Positions 21,679 to 34,219 of a stretch of DNA of 64,000 nt are shown here, piece by piece. Location of the stretch: contig JAEILZ010000005.1 in the NCBI GenBank assembly GCA_018873225.1, positions 558,001 through 622,000 of the forward strand, in the 5' to 3' direction. The translations under genes were made by a program, and so were the position numbers. The stretch is from [Phialemoniopsis] sp. UDSM-2020. Taxonomy: Eukaryota; Ascomycota; Sordariomycetes; Thyridiales; Thyridiaceae. The first letter of the stretch is position 1. Each line of letters opens with the position of its first letter. The notes under the pieces were generated by a model. It was not told where the DNA came from. It saw only the letters and a list, made by a program, of their open reading frames with translations, and searched no databases.

Positions 21679-23655
21679 TCACTTTTTAGACCCATGCGTT
21701 TGGAAGACCTTATCACAATTCAGCAGACACAGAGGGTCATAGGCGCGTTTGAGCTGAGTTCATGACCGGTCAGTCTCCAACTTGCACTCAGGATCTGGTT
21801 GGCTGGTCATGGACTTACCCTTCTCATCGCTGCTACTGTGTCCTCGCCGAGCTCTTGAAGGAGAGCATCTCGCTTTCCTAGACCGACCCCATGTTCTCCC
21901 TGCACCATGAAGTATGTGTTAGTCATCAGTCCTCTTGAGATCTGCTACCCATGACCTGAACTTACCGTGCAGGTGCCTTCAGCTTCCAGAGCTCGATCAA
22001 CCATCTTGTGGAGAAAGTCGTCGGCATCCGCCCTCTGGCTCTCGTTGAAAACTACAAGGGCTAACCCAAACATGTTAGCGAGAAAGCTTGCAGAGTCAAA
22101 GCACAGACAAATGGCATACTATGAAAATTGCCATCACCGGCGTGGCCAACAATCGATCCTCTCAGACCATGTGACCTCAAAGAGTCCTGTGCCTGCTCAA
22201 TCGCCTCTGGGAGACGTGATACAGGAACCGCCACGTCGGTAGTGAGGACGTTGTCCCCATCTTTCATGATGCTCATGGCCGACCAAAGAGCATCACGACG
22301 CGCTGACCAGAGTTCAGCCTCCTCCGTCTTATTACGCGCAAGCTCAAAGGAGTGACAGCCGTTGTTGTTGGCTAGCCTTTTCACGATCTTCAGCTGCTCC
22401 TGGACACCATCAGGGGTGCCCCCGAACTTGAGGAAGAGGGTCGGGGCTTCGATCCAGGCACGTGAGCCTGATGCCCGGAAGTTGTTCATGAACTTGAGTT
22501 GCTGATCGTCCAGGATCTCGATGGCGGCGAGCGGGAGACCTTGGCCAACGATATTGGCAACACAGTCTGCTGCCTGTCGGATGGAGCTGAAGCTGCACAC
22601 CGCTACCGATGTGCTCTGTGGTAGTGGTGTGACCTTGAGGGTGGCTTCGGTAACAAGGCCGAGTGTCCCTTCGCTTCCCACAAATAGTTGGGTCAAGTTG
22701 TATCCGGCTGAGCTTTTTCTTGGCCTCTGTCGAGTCTTGATCACCGTTCCATCAGCTAGGACCACGGTCAGATTGATGACCCAGTCTCTCATCGTTCCAT
22801 AGCGGTACGCATTCGTCCCACTACAACCCGTGTTCACCATACCGCCGATCGAAGCCCCCGGGCCCGGATCAGGTGGGAAGAGCAGTTGGTCATCACCCAG
22901 GAGCTTGTTCAACTCGGTCCAGTTCACAGCCGGCTGGACTACAACGTCGAGGTCTTTCTGATGAACCGCCAGCACCTTGTTCATGCGCGCAAAGTCGATG
23001 GAGATCCCGCCATTCGTGGGAGTGTACCCTCCTTCCAGACTGGTGCCGCCACCGAACCCCGCCACTGGGATCCTTCTCCCGTGGCAGATCTTCATGATCT
23101 TGGACACCTCTTCGGTCGTGGCAGGGAAGATGACGCCGTGGGGTTTGTGAGCCGGATCCCACTTGTGAGTGGCCCAGTCGGATGTCGAGTGGTGCTCCAG
23201 ATCGCTCTCTTCGATCGTCAAGTTGTCCTCGCCCACAACGGCTGCGAATTCGGGCCAAGCAGCCTTGACATTGTCATTGCTTCCTCGAGCTAGGTTTGTC
23301 GCGGGGTCTTGCAATGGAAGGGTGGATCGGACGTCGATCGTTGGGGATGTCGACTTGCCTGCCCAGTAGCTACCGACAGCTATGGCAAAAGCAGCTGATG
23401 TCCTTGTTGTTAGTGAGGCCAAATATTTGGTTCACTGCATTAGTACCGAGCATGCCTACCTGCTGAGTACATCAACGTAGCTCCTTGACTGGGCTTGGAA
23501 GAGCTCGCCCCGGATTGAGGACTGGATCTGGGCGGTTGGTTGGAGATACTGCGGATGAAGCCAAGACGGTTGTGCCTAGGCGCCCCGAACGAGGACTTCA
23601 CGGTGACACCCGCCCCCCTTGTCAACAGGCGACCAGATCGCATTTTGCTAGCCAT
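21679..23655 (-). CDS. dld1: Mitochondrial D-lactate dehydrogenase (cytochrome), FAD-linked
   Basis: Five exons: 23460-23655, 22120-23394, 21966-22051, 21819-21899 and 21679-21753; every junction keeps phase; 570 aa. The N-terminus (MASKMRSGRLLTRGAG...) fits a mitochondrial presequence, followed by a possible membrane stretch (AFAIAVGSYWAG). The PCMH-type FAD-binding domain includes FGGGTSLEGG, PDPGPGASIGGM and VGSEGTLGLVTEA. The C-terminal FAD-oxidase domain carries GHAGDGNFH and GEHGVG, whose coding sequence is split over exons 2-4, and it ends AYDPLCLLNCDKVF. Family members oxidise D-lactate (or related 2-hydroxy acids) in the intermembrane space and pass electrons to cytochrome c. Glycolate or D-2-hydroxyglutarate specificity cannot be ruled out. 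Confidence 0.9.
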
Positions 23656-24547
23656 CTTGACGCGACCTTGACGACTTCGAACCCTGCCGAACTCATCGCC
23701 ATGAAAGATCCCTTACCGACTGGACAACTTTTATGGTGCATCTGGCACTAGCTCCCCAGATTTCGAAGAGATCCGGGGTCGCAACATCTCGCCATGTCGG
23801 GGGTTAAGCCGGCCTTGGTCGACGCCGAAGTTGACTTTCGGCGTTGGCCATTGCCGAGCCCGGACGCAATGTCCTTTCCAAATTGAAACATGTACAATAA
23901 GCACGCCTCACTGTTCGGCCCATATGCGGAGAGTTGTTGCGCTGGAAGTGTAGTTGCTGACCTCATCCTGAGTTCTGGTCTGGACGGAGCCTTGCTCCGA
24001 GTACAGCCGAGTACAGCCCCAAGCAGGCGATTTGCGAGCACAATCGAGCAGAACCGAGTACAGCCGGGAGGCTAGTGTTAGTGGCACGATCTAAGGCGCG
24101 AATCTTGTGTACTCCAATGCACATTCCCCACGAGGTGTGCCATGCTCCACACTAAATCGCACTGTAAGACGACCCAGAGCCAGAGCTGCCAGCGTCGTGA
24201 CTGTGTTCGAGATAGATTAGCGAGGGGAGGGGGCCACTTCCCAGAGACCAGCTTCGACGAGCTGGCGTCCATGCTGTGTCTTCGTCTCGTGAAGCAGAAA
24301 TGTTTGGCCAGAGGAGATCAGACACTCGTGCAAAAGCTAGCCACAGGGAATGTCTTGCTCAAGTGCATGGCCCTACCGCCATCGTTTCCCGAGACGGAGG
24401 TTGAACTCTATAGGCTGACGACGGAGATTGGAGACCCGAGGTTGCATTTCACAGCAATATGATTCCATTCGTCATTGTACTTTCGATCTCGTCTGAATAG
24501 AATGATACAATTTCTGTTATGCTATCTCTTACGTGATTCGGCTAGAT
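23656..24547. other. Intergenic region, dld1 upstream / sulfatase downstream
   Basis: 892 bp. A 106-codon plus-strand frame (24142-24462) has no recognisable domain. Three copies of a 12-bp motif lie at 23997-24065 (separate entry). Confidence 0.5.
23997..24065 (+). repeat. Three copies of CCGAGTACAGCC
   Basis: The 12-mer CCGAGTACAGCC occurs at 23997, 24007 (overlapping by two bases, so a 10-bp direct repeat) and 24054. A fourth exact copy is on the opposite strand at 26609-26620. The block lies about 340 bp upstream of the dld1 ATG, on that gene's promoter side. It could be a transcription factor site or a dispersed fungal repeat; function is not known. Confidence 0.5.
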
Positions 24548-26408
24548 TTAAATGGCTAGAATCCATTCCGCTCCGTGGTAGTCAAAACCGCCAGAGCGCT
24601 CTCCCCTGTACTGGTTGACCGGCTCATTGCTTTCCTTCTCCTTGATGAAAGCAGCCTCGCAGCTTTCAAAGTACATCTTGGGCTGCTTCTTGTAGAAGCT
24701 GTCGAACTTGGTGTTCAGGGAGTCGACCAGGGCGGCAACGTTGCCCATCGGGTGCAATGTTCTCCAAGGGCGTGAGCATGCCGTGCCTTTGCAGTCCTTC
24801 ATCGCCATGATGAGAGCATCCAGGCGGTCAACAATAGCGCTCGTAGGTCGCTTACCAATGCTGAACCGATTTGCTGCAATTCTGGCGTCGTCCGAAGCCG
24901 AAAGCAGGTTGAGGGTTTGCTCGGGATCATCCTGCAGAGCCTTGTGTTAGTTGCTAATACTAGGAGCCAGATGTCCGGGGGTTGACTCACGCGGAGGTTG
25001 AACAGTTCCCTCTCGCCCGTACACCAGACTGAGTAGTAAAGGCTGAAGTCCTCTCCGGCCATGCGCAGACCCTTGTAGGTGTTGTTGACGTAGTAGTTGA
25101 CAAATTTGCCAGCCTCAAAGTTCTCGTCGCTATGGAACCCGTAGTGGCCTTCCGGCATGCCGTGGCCCCAGTACTCAATGGCAGCATGCTCAAGCCTTCC
25201 GTCAACTTGCTCCTGCTCTTCCAACGGCATGATCTCTCCATCCGTCTGCTTTTCTACTCCAGCAAGCTTGAGGATCGTGGGGGCGACGTCGGTATGTGTG
25301 GTAACGACGTCAATCTGTCCACCTTCCTTGATACCAGGCCCGCGAACAAACATGGGGATGTGAATGTCTGTGTCGTAACCACATTCCTTGCCTGGGTGCA
25401 TGCTGTGTTGGCTGATGTGGTAGCCGTTGTCGGTAGAGTAGAAGATGTAGGTGTTGTCCATTTCACCAGCGGCTTCGATCTTCTGCACTAGCTCGTGCAG
25501 CATCTCGTCAACAGCCTGCAGGGCTCGGAGACGCTGCCGCTGGTAGTGGTCGTTGTATGCAAGAACGCTCTCGTTCAGAGCTGGCAGACTTCCTGGCCAG
25601 CCGGCCCCGCCTTGGATCGCCTTGTTGTAAGACTTTCCGCGAGGGATCTTGTAGTCGTGGAAGAGGTGTTCGTGCCGATATGCGCTTTGGGGGGTGGAGA
25701 GGTAGGTGATGTTGTGCTTTTGGTCAAAGACCCAGTTCGAGTGGGGAGCGATGGGTGCCACGGTGAGGAACCATGGCTCGTCGTGGCCCATTGCCTCGTC
25801 CAACAGCGCGTAAGCCTTATCGGCAACCACATCAGTGCTGTACTGCCCAGCGTAGCTCACAGGAGGCTCGCCATTGTGTGTCATCTTGGAGTCCCAGTAG
25901 CGGTAAGTGAAGGGGTCGAGGAGGAAGTCGGACGAGTTGAAGCCGCGGGCAAAAGGCCGGTCGTAGTTGGAGACGCCGTGAAAGTTCCACAGTTTTCCCG
26001 AATAGTAGGTGTTGTAGCCGGCATCCTGCATCCAGAGAAAGAGGTAGTCATCATTGATACCCACGTCTGCGATCTTGGGATATCCGCCGTGTGGGGGGGA
26101 CACATTGGTAATATTGTGGTTGTGTGCGGCCTGACCGGTCCAGAGTGTGGCACGAGACGGACAGCAGAGCGCAACAGTACAGTAATGTTGGTTGTATGTG
26201 GTACCCTTGGTCACGATGTCTGACTGTCGTCATGGTTAGTCGAGTGTTGTCTGCCGGTGTTGGCAATGTGGGCTCGTACCTTCAAATATTGCATATGATC
26301 AACACTTTCCATGTGCCAATCCTGATCATCAGTGAGCACGAAGAGGATGTTCGGTCGTTTGGCTTGGGCCAGACTGGCCAAGAGCAGCCAGGAGGTGAAA
26401 GCCTTCAT
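24548..26408 (-). CDS. Secreted type I sulfatase (arylsulfatase family)
   Basis: Three exons, 26280-26408, 24991-26223 and 24548-24931, phase 0 at both junctions; 581 aa. Signal peptide MKAFTSWLLLASLAQA, then KRPNILFVLTDDQD with the metal-binding Asp pair. The sulfatase signature is CCPSRATLWTGQ, with Cys63 of the C-x-P-x-R motif expected to become formylglycine. The STDNGYHISQHS segment and several N-glycosylation sequons fit an extracellular enzyme. It hydrolyses sulfate esters; the substrate (aryl, choline or polysaccharide sulfate) is not determined. For exon 2 the acceptor GACAG|TCA was chosen because the next AG (CAG|ACATCG) runs into a stop. It is divergent from the MFS gene starting at 26850, so co-regulation is possible. 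Confidence 0.9.
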
Positions 26409-26849
26409 CACGAAATGCACTCTTCTGCAATTTCTTCGGTGAAAAAACCCAAGTCCGTCCGATTGACAGCTGTGAAGAGATGGAGGACTGCTTAAAGAAA
26501 TCCAATGAAAGTTATTTTGCTTTAAATCTCCAATCATCGATCTTGCGGAGTCCTTGCGGAGAAGTGTGGAGGCGGCCAGGATCTCCGCTCTCAAGCGCGC
26601 AGTGAGCCGGCTGTACTCGGCTTGATCAAGCGTGCGGTCACCACACCTGCTTCAGAGTGCGGTATGCTTCCTTGCCTAGCATTGTGGGGGAAGACTGCTA
26701 GTCCGTTATTTCAAACATCATATCGAACTAGGACAATGTATTATTTCTGATCTCCTTGCTATATTGGAGACATGTTCTATGACCTGGCGTAATCCCCGGG
26801 TTGAACAAGAAATTCTGTCGAGAGTCATACTTCTACATCTCACGATAAG
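26409..26849. promoter_or_regulatory. Shared divergent promoter, sulfatase / MFS carrier
   Basis: 441 bp between the two divergent ATGs. It contains one inverted copy of the 12-mer CCGAGTACAGCC (26609-26620), the same motif that is clustered at 23997-24065. No other gene is visible. Confidence 0.4.
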
Positions 26850-28976
26850 ATGATTTCTCAGAACGCCGCTGAAGTGGACGAAAGAACACCTCTCATACCA
26901 GGTCCTGCGGGTCTCGATGATCAGGATGCGCCCAAGAAAGACCCTGATAATGCGACCTTGACCATTGTGTGGGCGGTGCTCCCAACTTTACTTCTTGGTC
27001 GGTCTTCTCTCTTACTTCCAGTTGCTTGCTTCTGATTGTATCTCTCTTATGATGTGGCGGCTAATCGTGTCACACAGGTGTCTTCATCGCACAAGCGGAC
27101 TCGTCTATCGTGTTGGCGACCAGTCAAGAGATCGCGTCCGAATTCGCAGCGTTATCCGACGCTTCTTGGCTCATTACCACATACGTCTTGGCTCAGGCGG
27201 CGTGCCAACCATTGGTCAGTCTCGAAGTTACTGTGTTGAGTATCAAATTTCAGAACTAACTGTCTAATGTTTTCGGATGACAGTATGGGAAAACAAGTGA
27301 CATCTTCGGAAGAAAGCCCGTCCTGGCCTTCGCCTATGCTATCTTCTCGTTAGGATGCGTTCTATGGTTAGTAAACACTATCCAGTCCAGCAGAACCGTG
27401 CTCACAGTGTTTCCAGTGGAATAGGTAGTCAATACTGGCATGTGCTAGCTGGACGGGCCATCAGTGGCATTGGAGGTGCAGGAATGGTCGGCCTTGTGGC
27501 TGTCGTCATTGCAGGTGAGCCATTGATAGGGAAAGGGAAATGACCATAACCCGAGACATAAGCTGATTGCCTTGCATAGACCTCCTCCCTCCTCGTCAAG
27601 TTGCAGCATGGCGAAGCTATGTGAATGTGATAGCTACGCTCGGTCGATCTTGTGGAGGTCCTACTGGTGGATGGCTGGTGGACAACGTTGGCTGGCGATG
27701 GTTAGTCCCAGTATCCCCCGAAAGGGAAATTTTTCAAGCTGACAAGTAACTCTAGGTGCTTTCTTGGGCAGTGTCCTGTTGCAGGACTAGCAATACTACT
27801 AATTATCTGGCGGCTCCCGAGCAACATCAACCCGGACCTGCCAAACCAGGAGACGAGAAGTCTATCGGAGAAACTTGCAAGAATCGACTGGGCAGGATTT
27901 CTCACCCTTCCCGCTGCTCTTGTGGCGGCATTCGTGGCACTCGATCTCGCTGGCAAGCTCCTACCCTGGATGTACATCGCTCCGCTGGCTGTCGGTGCTG
28001 TCGTTCTCTTTGGTCTGTTCTATTACATTGAGCGGTACCGTGCTGCCGAGCCGATCATACCTATTGATCTGATCAGCAATAGGGATGTCTCTGTCCCGTA
28101 CCTCCTGGCAGCATTGCAGACAGCTTCTCAGTTCATTGTCAGTCTAAGTCTCTTCTCCCATTTCGTGTGGGCCCCGTCTTACCCTGGAGCAGATCACGTA
28201 CACCATTCCAATCTACTTCCAGATCGTTTCCGGGATGTCAGTCACTGCTGCAGGCAGCCGAATCGTCCTCATAGTCATTGGTAACACTCTAGGTGGACTG
28301 TTGACGGGCTGGTTCATCCACCGAACCGGACAGTACAAGATTCTTATGTTCATCGCAACCCTCTTGGGTAATATCTCATATTTACTGATTCTAGTCCGAT
28401 GGCACGGTGCATCGGGTTGGCTCGACACATGGTACCTGATCTTGGGAGGAATCGGCATGGGCAGCACTCAAAACACAACCTTCGTGCACCTGGCGGCAAG
28501 TCTGGACGCAAAGGACATTGCTATTGCAGGAACGACCTGGTTCCTGAGTCAGAGCATCGGCATGTTGGTGGCGGCCAATCTTTTCAATGTAGTCCACAAC
28601 GTTGCCCTTGTCCATGTCCTTCAATCTGCGCTCGAAGGCATATCCAACAAGGAGCAGGTAGGCCAAATTCCCTCTTGTCAACATCATTGTTCAGCATGAA
28701 TCTCATGGGCCTTCTCTAGATCATCAAAGGGATTTCTTCCAGTGTGGAATACATTCACTCGTTGCCACCGACCTTACAAGCTGTCGTCAGAAAGGCATTT
28801 GTGAAGAGTCTCATCCCGACAAATGGTATGTTTACATTCCTTTGCCAACTGGCATCAGCACATTTGCCAGACAGGAGTTACTTATTCTGACCTGTATAGC
28901 ATTTGCATTGGCATTTGGGGTACTAGCCATGTTTACAGGGCTATGGATACGTGAGAGAAGACTAGAAAAGCAATAG
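26850..28976 (+). CDS. MFS transporter, DHA2-like (multidrug/toxin efflux type)
   Basis: Nine exons: 26850-26997, 27078-27214, 27284-27366, 27408-27514, 27580-27700, 27756-28137, 28193-28657, 28720-28825 and 28900-28976. All phases agree; 541 aa. The cytosolic N-terminus has a PLIPG segment common in this group. MFS motif A is GKTSDIFGRKP, and a motif C-like segment is GRAISGIGGAG. WLITTYVLAQAACQPL is a typical TM2 of 14-TM drug:H+ antiporters. Substrates are unknown; relatives export drugs, toxins or siderophore-related compounds. It is divergent from the sulfatase gene. The ORFs look broken only because of the many introns; I found no frameshift. Confidence 0.88.
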
Positions 28977-29836
28977 ACATCTACCAGAAGGGTCTGGAAG
29001 GGATGAAGAGTATCAGATGATGGAGTATCGTAGTAGGCGTAGCCGGCGAGACCCTTTGTAGCATAATACAATAGACCAAACTTCCTGGGCTTAGCAACTA
29101 TCTTGGCACAACAATGGTGATCCGTGACTCTACCTGATTATCCGAGTTGAGAGCACGTCGATCAAGAAAGGTGCCGAGTATAGACGATTGTCTCGTACTT
29201 CCACGTTCCAGACAACTTCCAAGGAAAATAGAGGCATTGTCCAGCGAGGTCAGTTCCGCACCAAGTCAGGCTGTGGCGGAAAGCACGGATGGCAAAATCG
29301 ACCGAGTCCAGGGATGATGAAGTTAATGGCAAACCCCGCTTGTACTCGGTATGAAGGCTTGGTGTGTATATCACATTGCATTTCATTGGCCTCCACGGAG
29401 TCGAGAAAGGAGCCCATGTCCGGGGCCTGGATCAAGATTTGCGCGTAGGATGCTGTTCTCAGTGGAGACATCTCATTTCACGCGCAGTACCATTGGATAC
29501 TTAGCTCGCGCCATTTTTTGACGATGCTAATGGCGCACACTGTGCTTGCCCTAGCCTGTGTGGAGAGTTTGTACTCCGCACTTTCTACCCCAGATGCCCA
29601 GACTAGTGAGAGAAGTGAGGGTCAAGGTTCGATTTGGTTTCTTCGCAACCCTCCAGGATGAAGGCGTGATCGAAGAAGCCCTTGGCGACAGTACTTAAGT
29701 TGGTTACAGGTCTGCGGACTTGTCATGGTTTATTGCATGTTCGTCTTCTCTTCATAGCCTTGACCTGCGCTGTGGTTGAGTCTTTACAAGCCCTTCCAGT
29801 GCCTTGAAAACGCTTCAGATCCTGCCCCTGACCACA
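28977..29836. other. Intergenic region between two MFS genes
   Basis: 860 bp without a convincing gene. It holds one copy of the 8-mer GTACTCGG (29342-29349) about 490 bp before the next ATG. Confidence 0.45.
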
Positions 29837-31507
29837 ATGGCCAACGTTCGCGAGGACGAGAAGCCCACGACCATGGAGATCTCGGAGGCTCAAGGGGTTG
29901 TCAGCCTCTGCAGCAAGCCCGAGGAGGCTGCCGTGCCAACTCAGGACTGGACAGATGCAGAGGAGAGAAAGGTCAAGCTCAAGTAAGCCACCGACTGATG
30001 CTCTCTGTGTCTTCAAACAAAAATACGCCAGCGGACACGATGCTAACTTGTTCACCAGACTTGATCTTGTCCTAGTCACAACTCTCATGCTGGGCTTTTT
30101 CGCCTTGCAGTTGGACAAGACCAACATCAGCAGTGCGATCACCACCGACTTCACCAAAGATCTCGGCATTACCAACAACATCGTGAACAACGGCAATCAA
30201 CTGCAGTTTGCTGCCATTGTCATCTTCGAAATCCCTTCCAACATGATTCTCTCGAAGATCGGCGCGCCAATGTGGCTCACCATCGAGTGTTTCTGTTGGG
30301 GCATGGTCGCCACGTTTCAGGGGTTCATCACAAACCTGCCTTCCTTCTACGCCACCCGCTTTCTTCTGGGCACATTCGAAGCCGGATATCTTGCCGGTTC
30401 GCTTGTGGTGATTGGAACCTTTTACAAGAAGTCCGAGATTGGCCTGCGCATGACAGTGCTGTACACGGCGAACTATCTTGCAGCTGGAACCAGTTCTCTC
30501 ATCGCTGCCGGTATCTTCAAGTTGGACGGCGCTGGTGGCCTTCATGACTGGCAGGTATGTCGCTACTAGTACCACTATTATGACAAGAACATGAAGCTAA
30601 TGTCTTTGTCTCACAGTGGCTCTTCATCATTGACGGTCTCTTCACCGTTCTGGTTGCATTCTCCTTCTTCCTGTTCCTCCCAAGAAAGCCCCAGTGGACG
30701 CGGCCGCTGATTGGTATCCCCAAATTCGACATGTTCTCTGACCGTGACCGCCACATCATGTCGAGCCGCATCGCCCTGGAAGACCGTGGACGAAGTGCTG
30801 AGCTTACAGCCGTCGGTTTTCGTGAAGTGGGCCGCCAACTTCTTACCAACTACCTGATATGGTTTCATTCCATCATCGCCATCATCTCTCTGACACCCAA
30901 GGGCGGGTTGCTGCTTTACGCTCCCACCCTGATCAAGAACTTGGGCTTCAGCAAGATCAACGCCAACCTTTTGGCATCAGTGCCCAACTACGCCCTGATC
31001 GTTCTGTCTGTCTTGGCGGCCCGCATCTCCGACAAGTTCAAAAACCGTGGACTAGTGTGCATTGTTTGTACCATCTACGCGTTGGTATTTGCGGGAGCCC
31101 AGTATGCGCTGGTGCTGAGTACAGACAGATGGGCCAAGTACGCTGTCTTTGTGCTCTTCATGGCTGGTAACGCCACTTTCCAGGGCATCAATAGCGCGTG
31201 GCTGTCCTCGAATGTCCGAGACCCCAGAGCTCTCGTCGTGGGACAGGCTTTGATCGTGATGGCAGCCAACTGTGGCGGTCTGGCTGGACAACAGCTGTTC
31301 AGAGACGAAGATGCCCCGAAATACACGAATGGCTTCTTGGGCATCATGTGTCTATATGCCGGAACACTAATTTTACTGGTTGCTCTGTGCGCCCTGTACT
31401 TTTTCAAGAACCGTAACCTGGTTAGGACTTCGGTCGCTCGTCGCGATGATGGCACCATGGATGCTGAGGCCGAGAGGGAGTTGAGCGAGCAACGGTACCA
31501 GATGTGA
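29837..31507 (+). CDS. MFS transporter, anion:cation symporter (Dal5/Tna1-like)
   Basis: Three exons, 29837-29982, 30059-30554 and 30617-31507; 510 aa. A hydrophilic N-terminus is followed by TM1 with LDKTNISSA, the signature of the allantoate/nicotinate/pantothenate ACS family. Further marks are VIFEIPSNMILSKIGAP, TRFLLGTFEAGY and a C-terminal GNATFQGINSAWLSSNV segment. Family members import organic anions such as allantoate, nicotinate, vitamins or small sugar acids with protons; the substrate is not predictable. The start at 29837 has a good CACAATGGCC context and is the first in-frame ATG. Confidence 0.9.
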
Positions 31508-31646
31508 GATAGTTAGGTTATGTGAGATAGTTAAGACAAGTCGGAGGCACCTCCTCCCGAAGTAGTCTGAAAATTCTAGAAATACTACCGTGGCTAGATA
31601 CGCGATTAACCTAGCCCTACCCTGTCCATAACTATCTGTGCTCATC

Positions 31647-33494
31647 TCATTGTCGACGAGGCCCAGAGATAGCCTCCCGGAAACGGAAATGAAGCAAGTG
31701 TGACATTGTCCTGACACTGCTCTGTATGTTTTCTCGCACCACCTGCCGAGTTGGCTTTGAAAAGACCAGGTCAATTTCCTCGAGTGTCAGGTTCTTCGTC
31801 TCCGGCATGAAGAACAGCTGATAGAACCAGCCGAGAACGGCGATGCCACCAAAAAATCCTAGTGTAAGACCCATCTTCGTCATAGCGTCTTGCATGGCGG
31901 TAAAATTGTAGGTGATGATGAACGATCCAAGGAAGACCATCGCGTCAGACGTAGACATGCCATAGCTGCGGAGATATGTTGGATACACCTCTGACGGGAT
32001 GACCCATGTCAGGCAGGCATAGGGGCCGTAGAACCCCATGTAAATGATGAGTCCAGTGAGGTACAGCCCTTCAGTCTTCTTGGGGAACTGTTCAGGGTCA
32101 AACAGGTAACTGCATCCGGTGATGATGAGTCCAATGAAGAAGCCTGGTAACATTGTCATGGCCCAGAATCTCCGCCCAAATCGCTCCATTGTCAGAATTG
32201 CAGGGATGGTGCCCAGAAATAGAGCTCCACCACCCACCATTGACATGTAAGTAGCCTCGGCCGCATCAAATCCGATCTGTCGCATCAGGATGCTCATGTA
32301 ATACATGATGCCGTTGATACCAACAAATTGGCCAAGGAGGATCATGATATTTGCGTAGACAAAAGCACGGCGAGCACGAGGGACACTTTCAAGTGATTTG
32401 GTCAGCATGCAGGTTGTTGTACATGGAGAGAGACGTGAGACTTACGTGATGAAGTCGAAGAACATGAAACGAGAGGCCGCACCCTTGGCCTCCATTTCTC
32501 TCACTTCGTTCGTGACCGTCTGCTTCATGACGAAGAATTCAGCCCTGGCCTCATCGTTGTCGATGTCACGAATGCGCTTCCACACTCGGAAAGATTCCAA
32601 TGGCTTGTCCTTGTACATTAGAAAGCGCGGGCTTTCGGGGAGAATCAACATCCTAGAGTGGTGGGTTAGCCACTTGCAGATCGCAAGGAGAGGGCGGGTG
32701 AGACTTTACCCCAGGAACATCGCGATCGAGAAGACAACAGATGAGCCAAGAATATAGCGCCAGTTCCCCTTGACGTGAAGGAAGATGGCAGCCACAACGA
32801 AACCAAGGACTTCTCCTAGTGCAATGTTGAACTGATACAGAGAGACTAGGTTTCCTCGCAGCCGCCTGTCCACCGTCTCAGCAACATAGACCGGGACAGT
32901 TCCTGTCTCGATTCCAACTCCCAAGCCTAGGATGAGCCGTCCAACGATCATGACGGCGTAGTTGTCGGCACCCGCCTCGAGTGCCGCACCGATGGTGTAG
33001 AGAATCGTTGCGAGGATGATAGCCATACGGCGGCCCAGATACTCGTTTGCCGGAGAAAGCAGAACGGCACCTGCGACGGCTCCTAGAGGCATGCTGGAGT
33101 TGACCAAGCTGACCTGACGCGCATCCAAGCCAAGCGCGTCCGGCATGAAGAGGTTGGCACCACTGATCAGCGACTGATCCAGGCCGAAAAGAAGTCCGCC
33201 CATGGACGCGAAGGCGACCATAAGCCACGTGAAGTGCTTTGGGTTGGCATGAGAGAACTCAAGGAATCCCTTGCGATTGCCGCCGGCAGCCTCGAGCTCG
33301 CGTTCCATGTCGGCGATACAGGCATCTACGCGCCACTTCTCGTCTTGGGCGACGCGGATGGCCTCGGCCTCGGCGACATCAGTGACTTTCGGGGCTTTGA
33401 CATGTTGCTCCTGGCTTAAGTCGACATGTTGCCCCTGGCTTAAGTCGGAGACGGACTTGTCACTTTGCTGGGCAGGTATGTTAGGTAAGGCCAT
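31647..33494 (-). CDS. MFS sugar porter (sugar/inositol transporter family)
   Basis: Three exons, 32710-33494, 32446-32652 and 31647-32385; 576 aa. Sugar-porter marks are FGLDQSLISGAN after TM1, GRRM, VPVYVAETVDRRLRG, PESPRFL and PETKNLTLEEID at the end of TM12. These carry hexoses, pentoses, oligosaccharides or polyols by proton symport. The second intron (32386-32445) ends GAAAG with a CTGAC branch site; it is the only phase-conserving choice. The start is ATG 33494; the frame upstream is open but implausible. The cytosolic N-terminus has a 24-bp tandem duplication (33399-33446) giving two DLSQxQHV units. It is divergent from the Zn2Cys6 gene at 34220. Confidence 0.9.
33399..33446 (-). repeat. 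24-bp tandem duplication in sugar porter N-terminus
   Basis: Copies 33399-33422 and 33423-33446 match at 23 of 24 bases and encode DLSQGQHV and DLSQEQHV. It is in frame, so the reading frame is kept. Confidence 0.85.
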
Positions 33495-34219
33495 TGTAAA
33501 CGGCTGAATAAGGTCCAAAAAATTAGAAGAGTAGAACACGATCATGGGATGACCCGCATTACCTTAACCCATGGCAAGGCGTTGCTCATATACATTATGC
33601 TTCTCTAACTCTGTCGGGATGCTTTCCCCGCCATACAATGTGCAAAGAAGGGTTCCGACGCCTGGATACACAATTGGGGAAGCTTTCTGGGGGAGAAGAA
33701 CAAGTGCGGAGAATATGGGTCCCATGCATTCAAGAATGCGAAGGATATGCCGGCGTGAGATAATTTCAAATGGGCTGATACGAACTAGTATGCTTTGGGT
33801 AAGATTTCGGAGAGAAATTGCCTTTTCAGTGTGAGGCTGGCCGAGATCGACAGGGCACTACGTTAAATGCTTAGGGTGGGAAACAGTCGATGCGGGTCCG
33901 GCTCCAGAATCAGGTTTATCACTCACTTAGTCTTGTCCGACCCAGGTCGTTCGGGGTCAATGCGACCGCCTCTGGATGTGCTCCGGGGCATGACCCGTTC
34001 GCATCCCACAGTCATCGCGGCAATACTGGGTAAGGGTGGGATCACCTACTAATGAGACTGAGGAGCTGCGAGGTAAAGTATAGGTATTCATTGGCTCAAT
34101 AGCGAGGTTCGTTACCATCATCAAAGGCGCGCTTTCCATGAGAATCTCATATGAAATTCATCCTGGCGGATTTCGTTTCTTCTTCTTTTGATTAAACCTC
34201 TTTTGGCTCCTTGTAGATC
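33495..34219. promoter_or_regulatory. Shared divergent promoter, sugar porter / Zn2Cys6 factor
   Basis: 725 bp between two divergent ATGs and no gene in it. A transporter divergent from a pathway regulator is a common arrangement for a substrate-responsive locus; I identified no specific operator. Confidence 0.4.

Noticed and set aside
24142..24462. 106-codon frame with a protein-like C-terminal half
   Set aside because: No domain, no partner exon and an unlikely N-terminus; there is not enough to call a gene.
27060..27300. Apparent frameshift in the DHA2-like carrier
   Set aside because: On rereading, the exon 27078-27214 is open in one frame and joins in phase to both neighbours; the gene is simply intron-rich.
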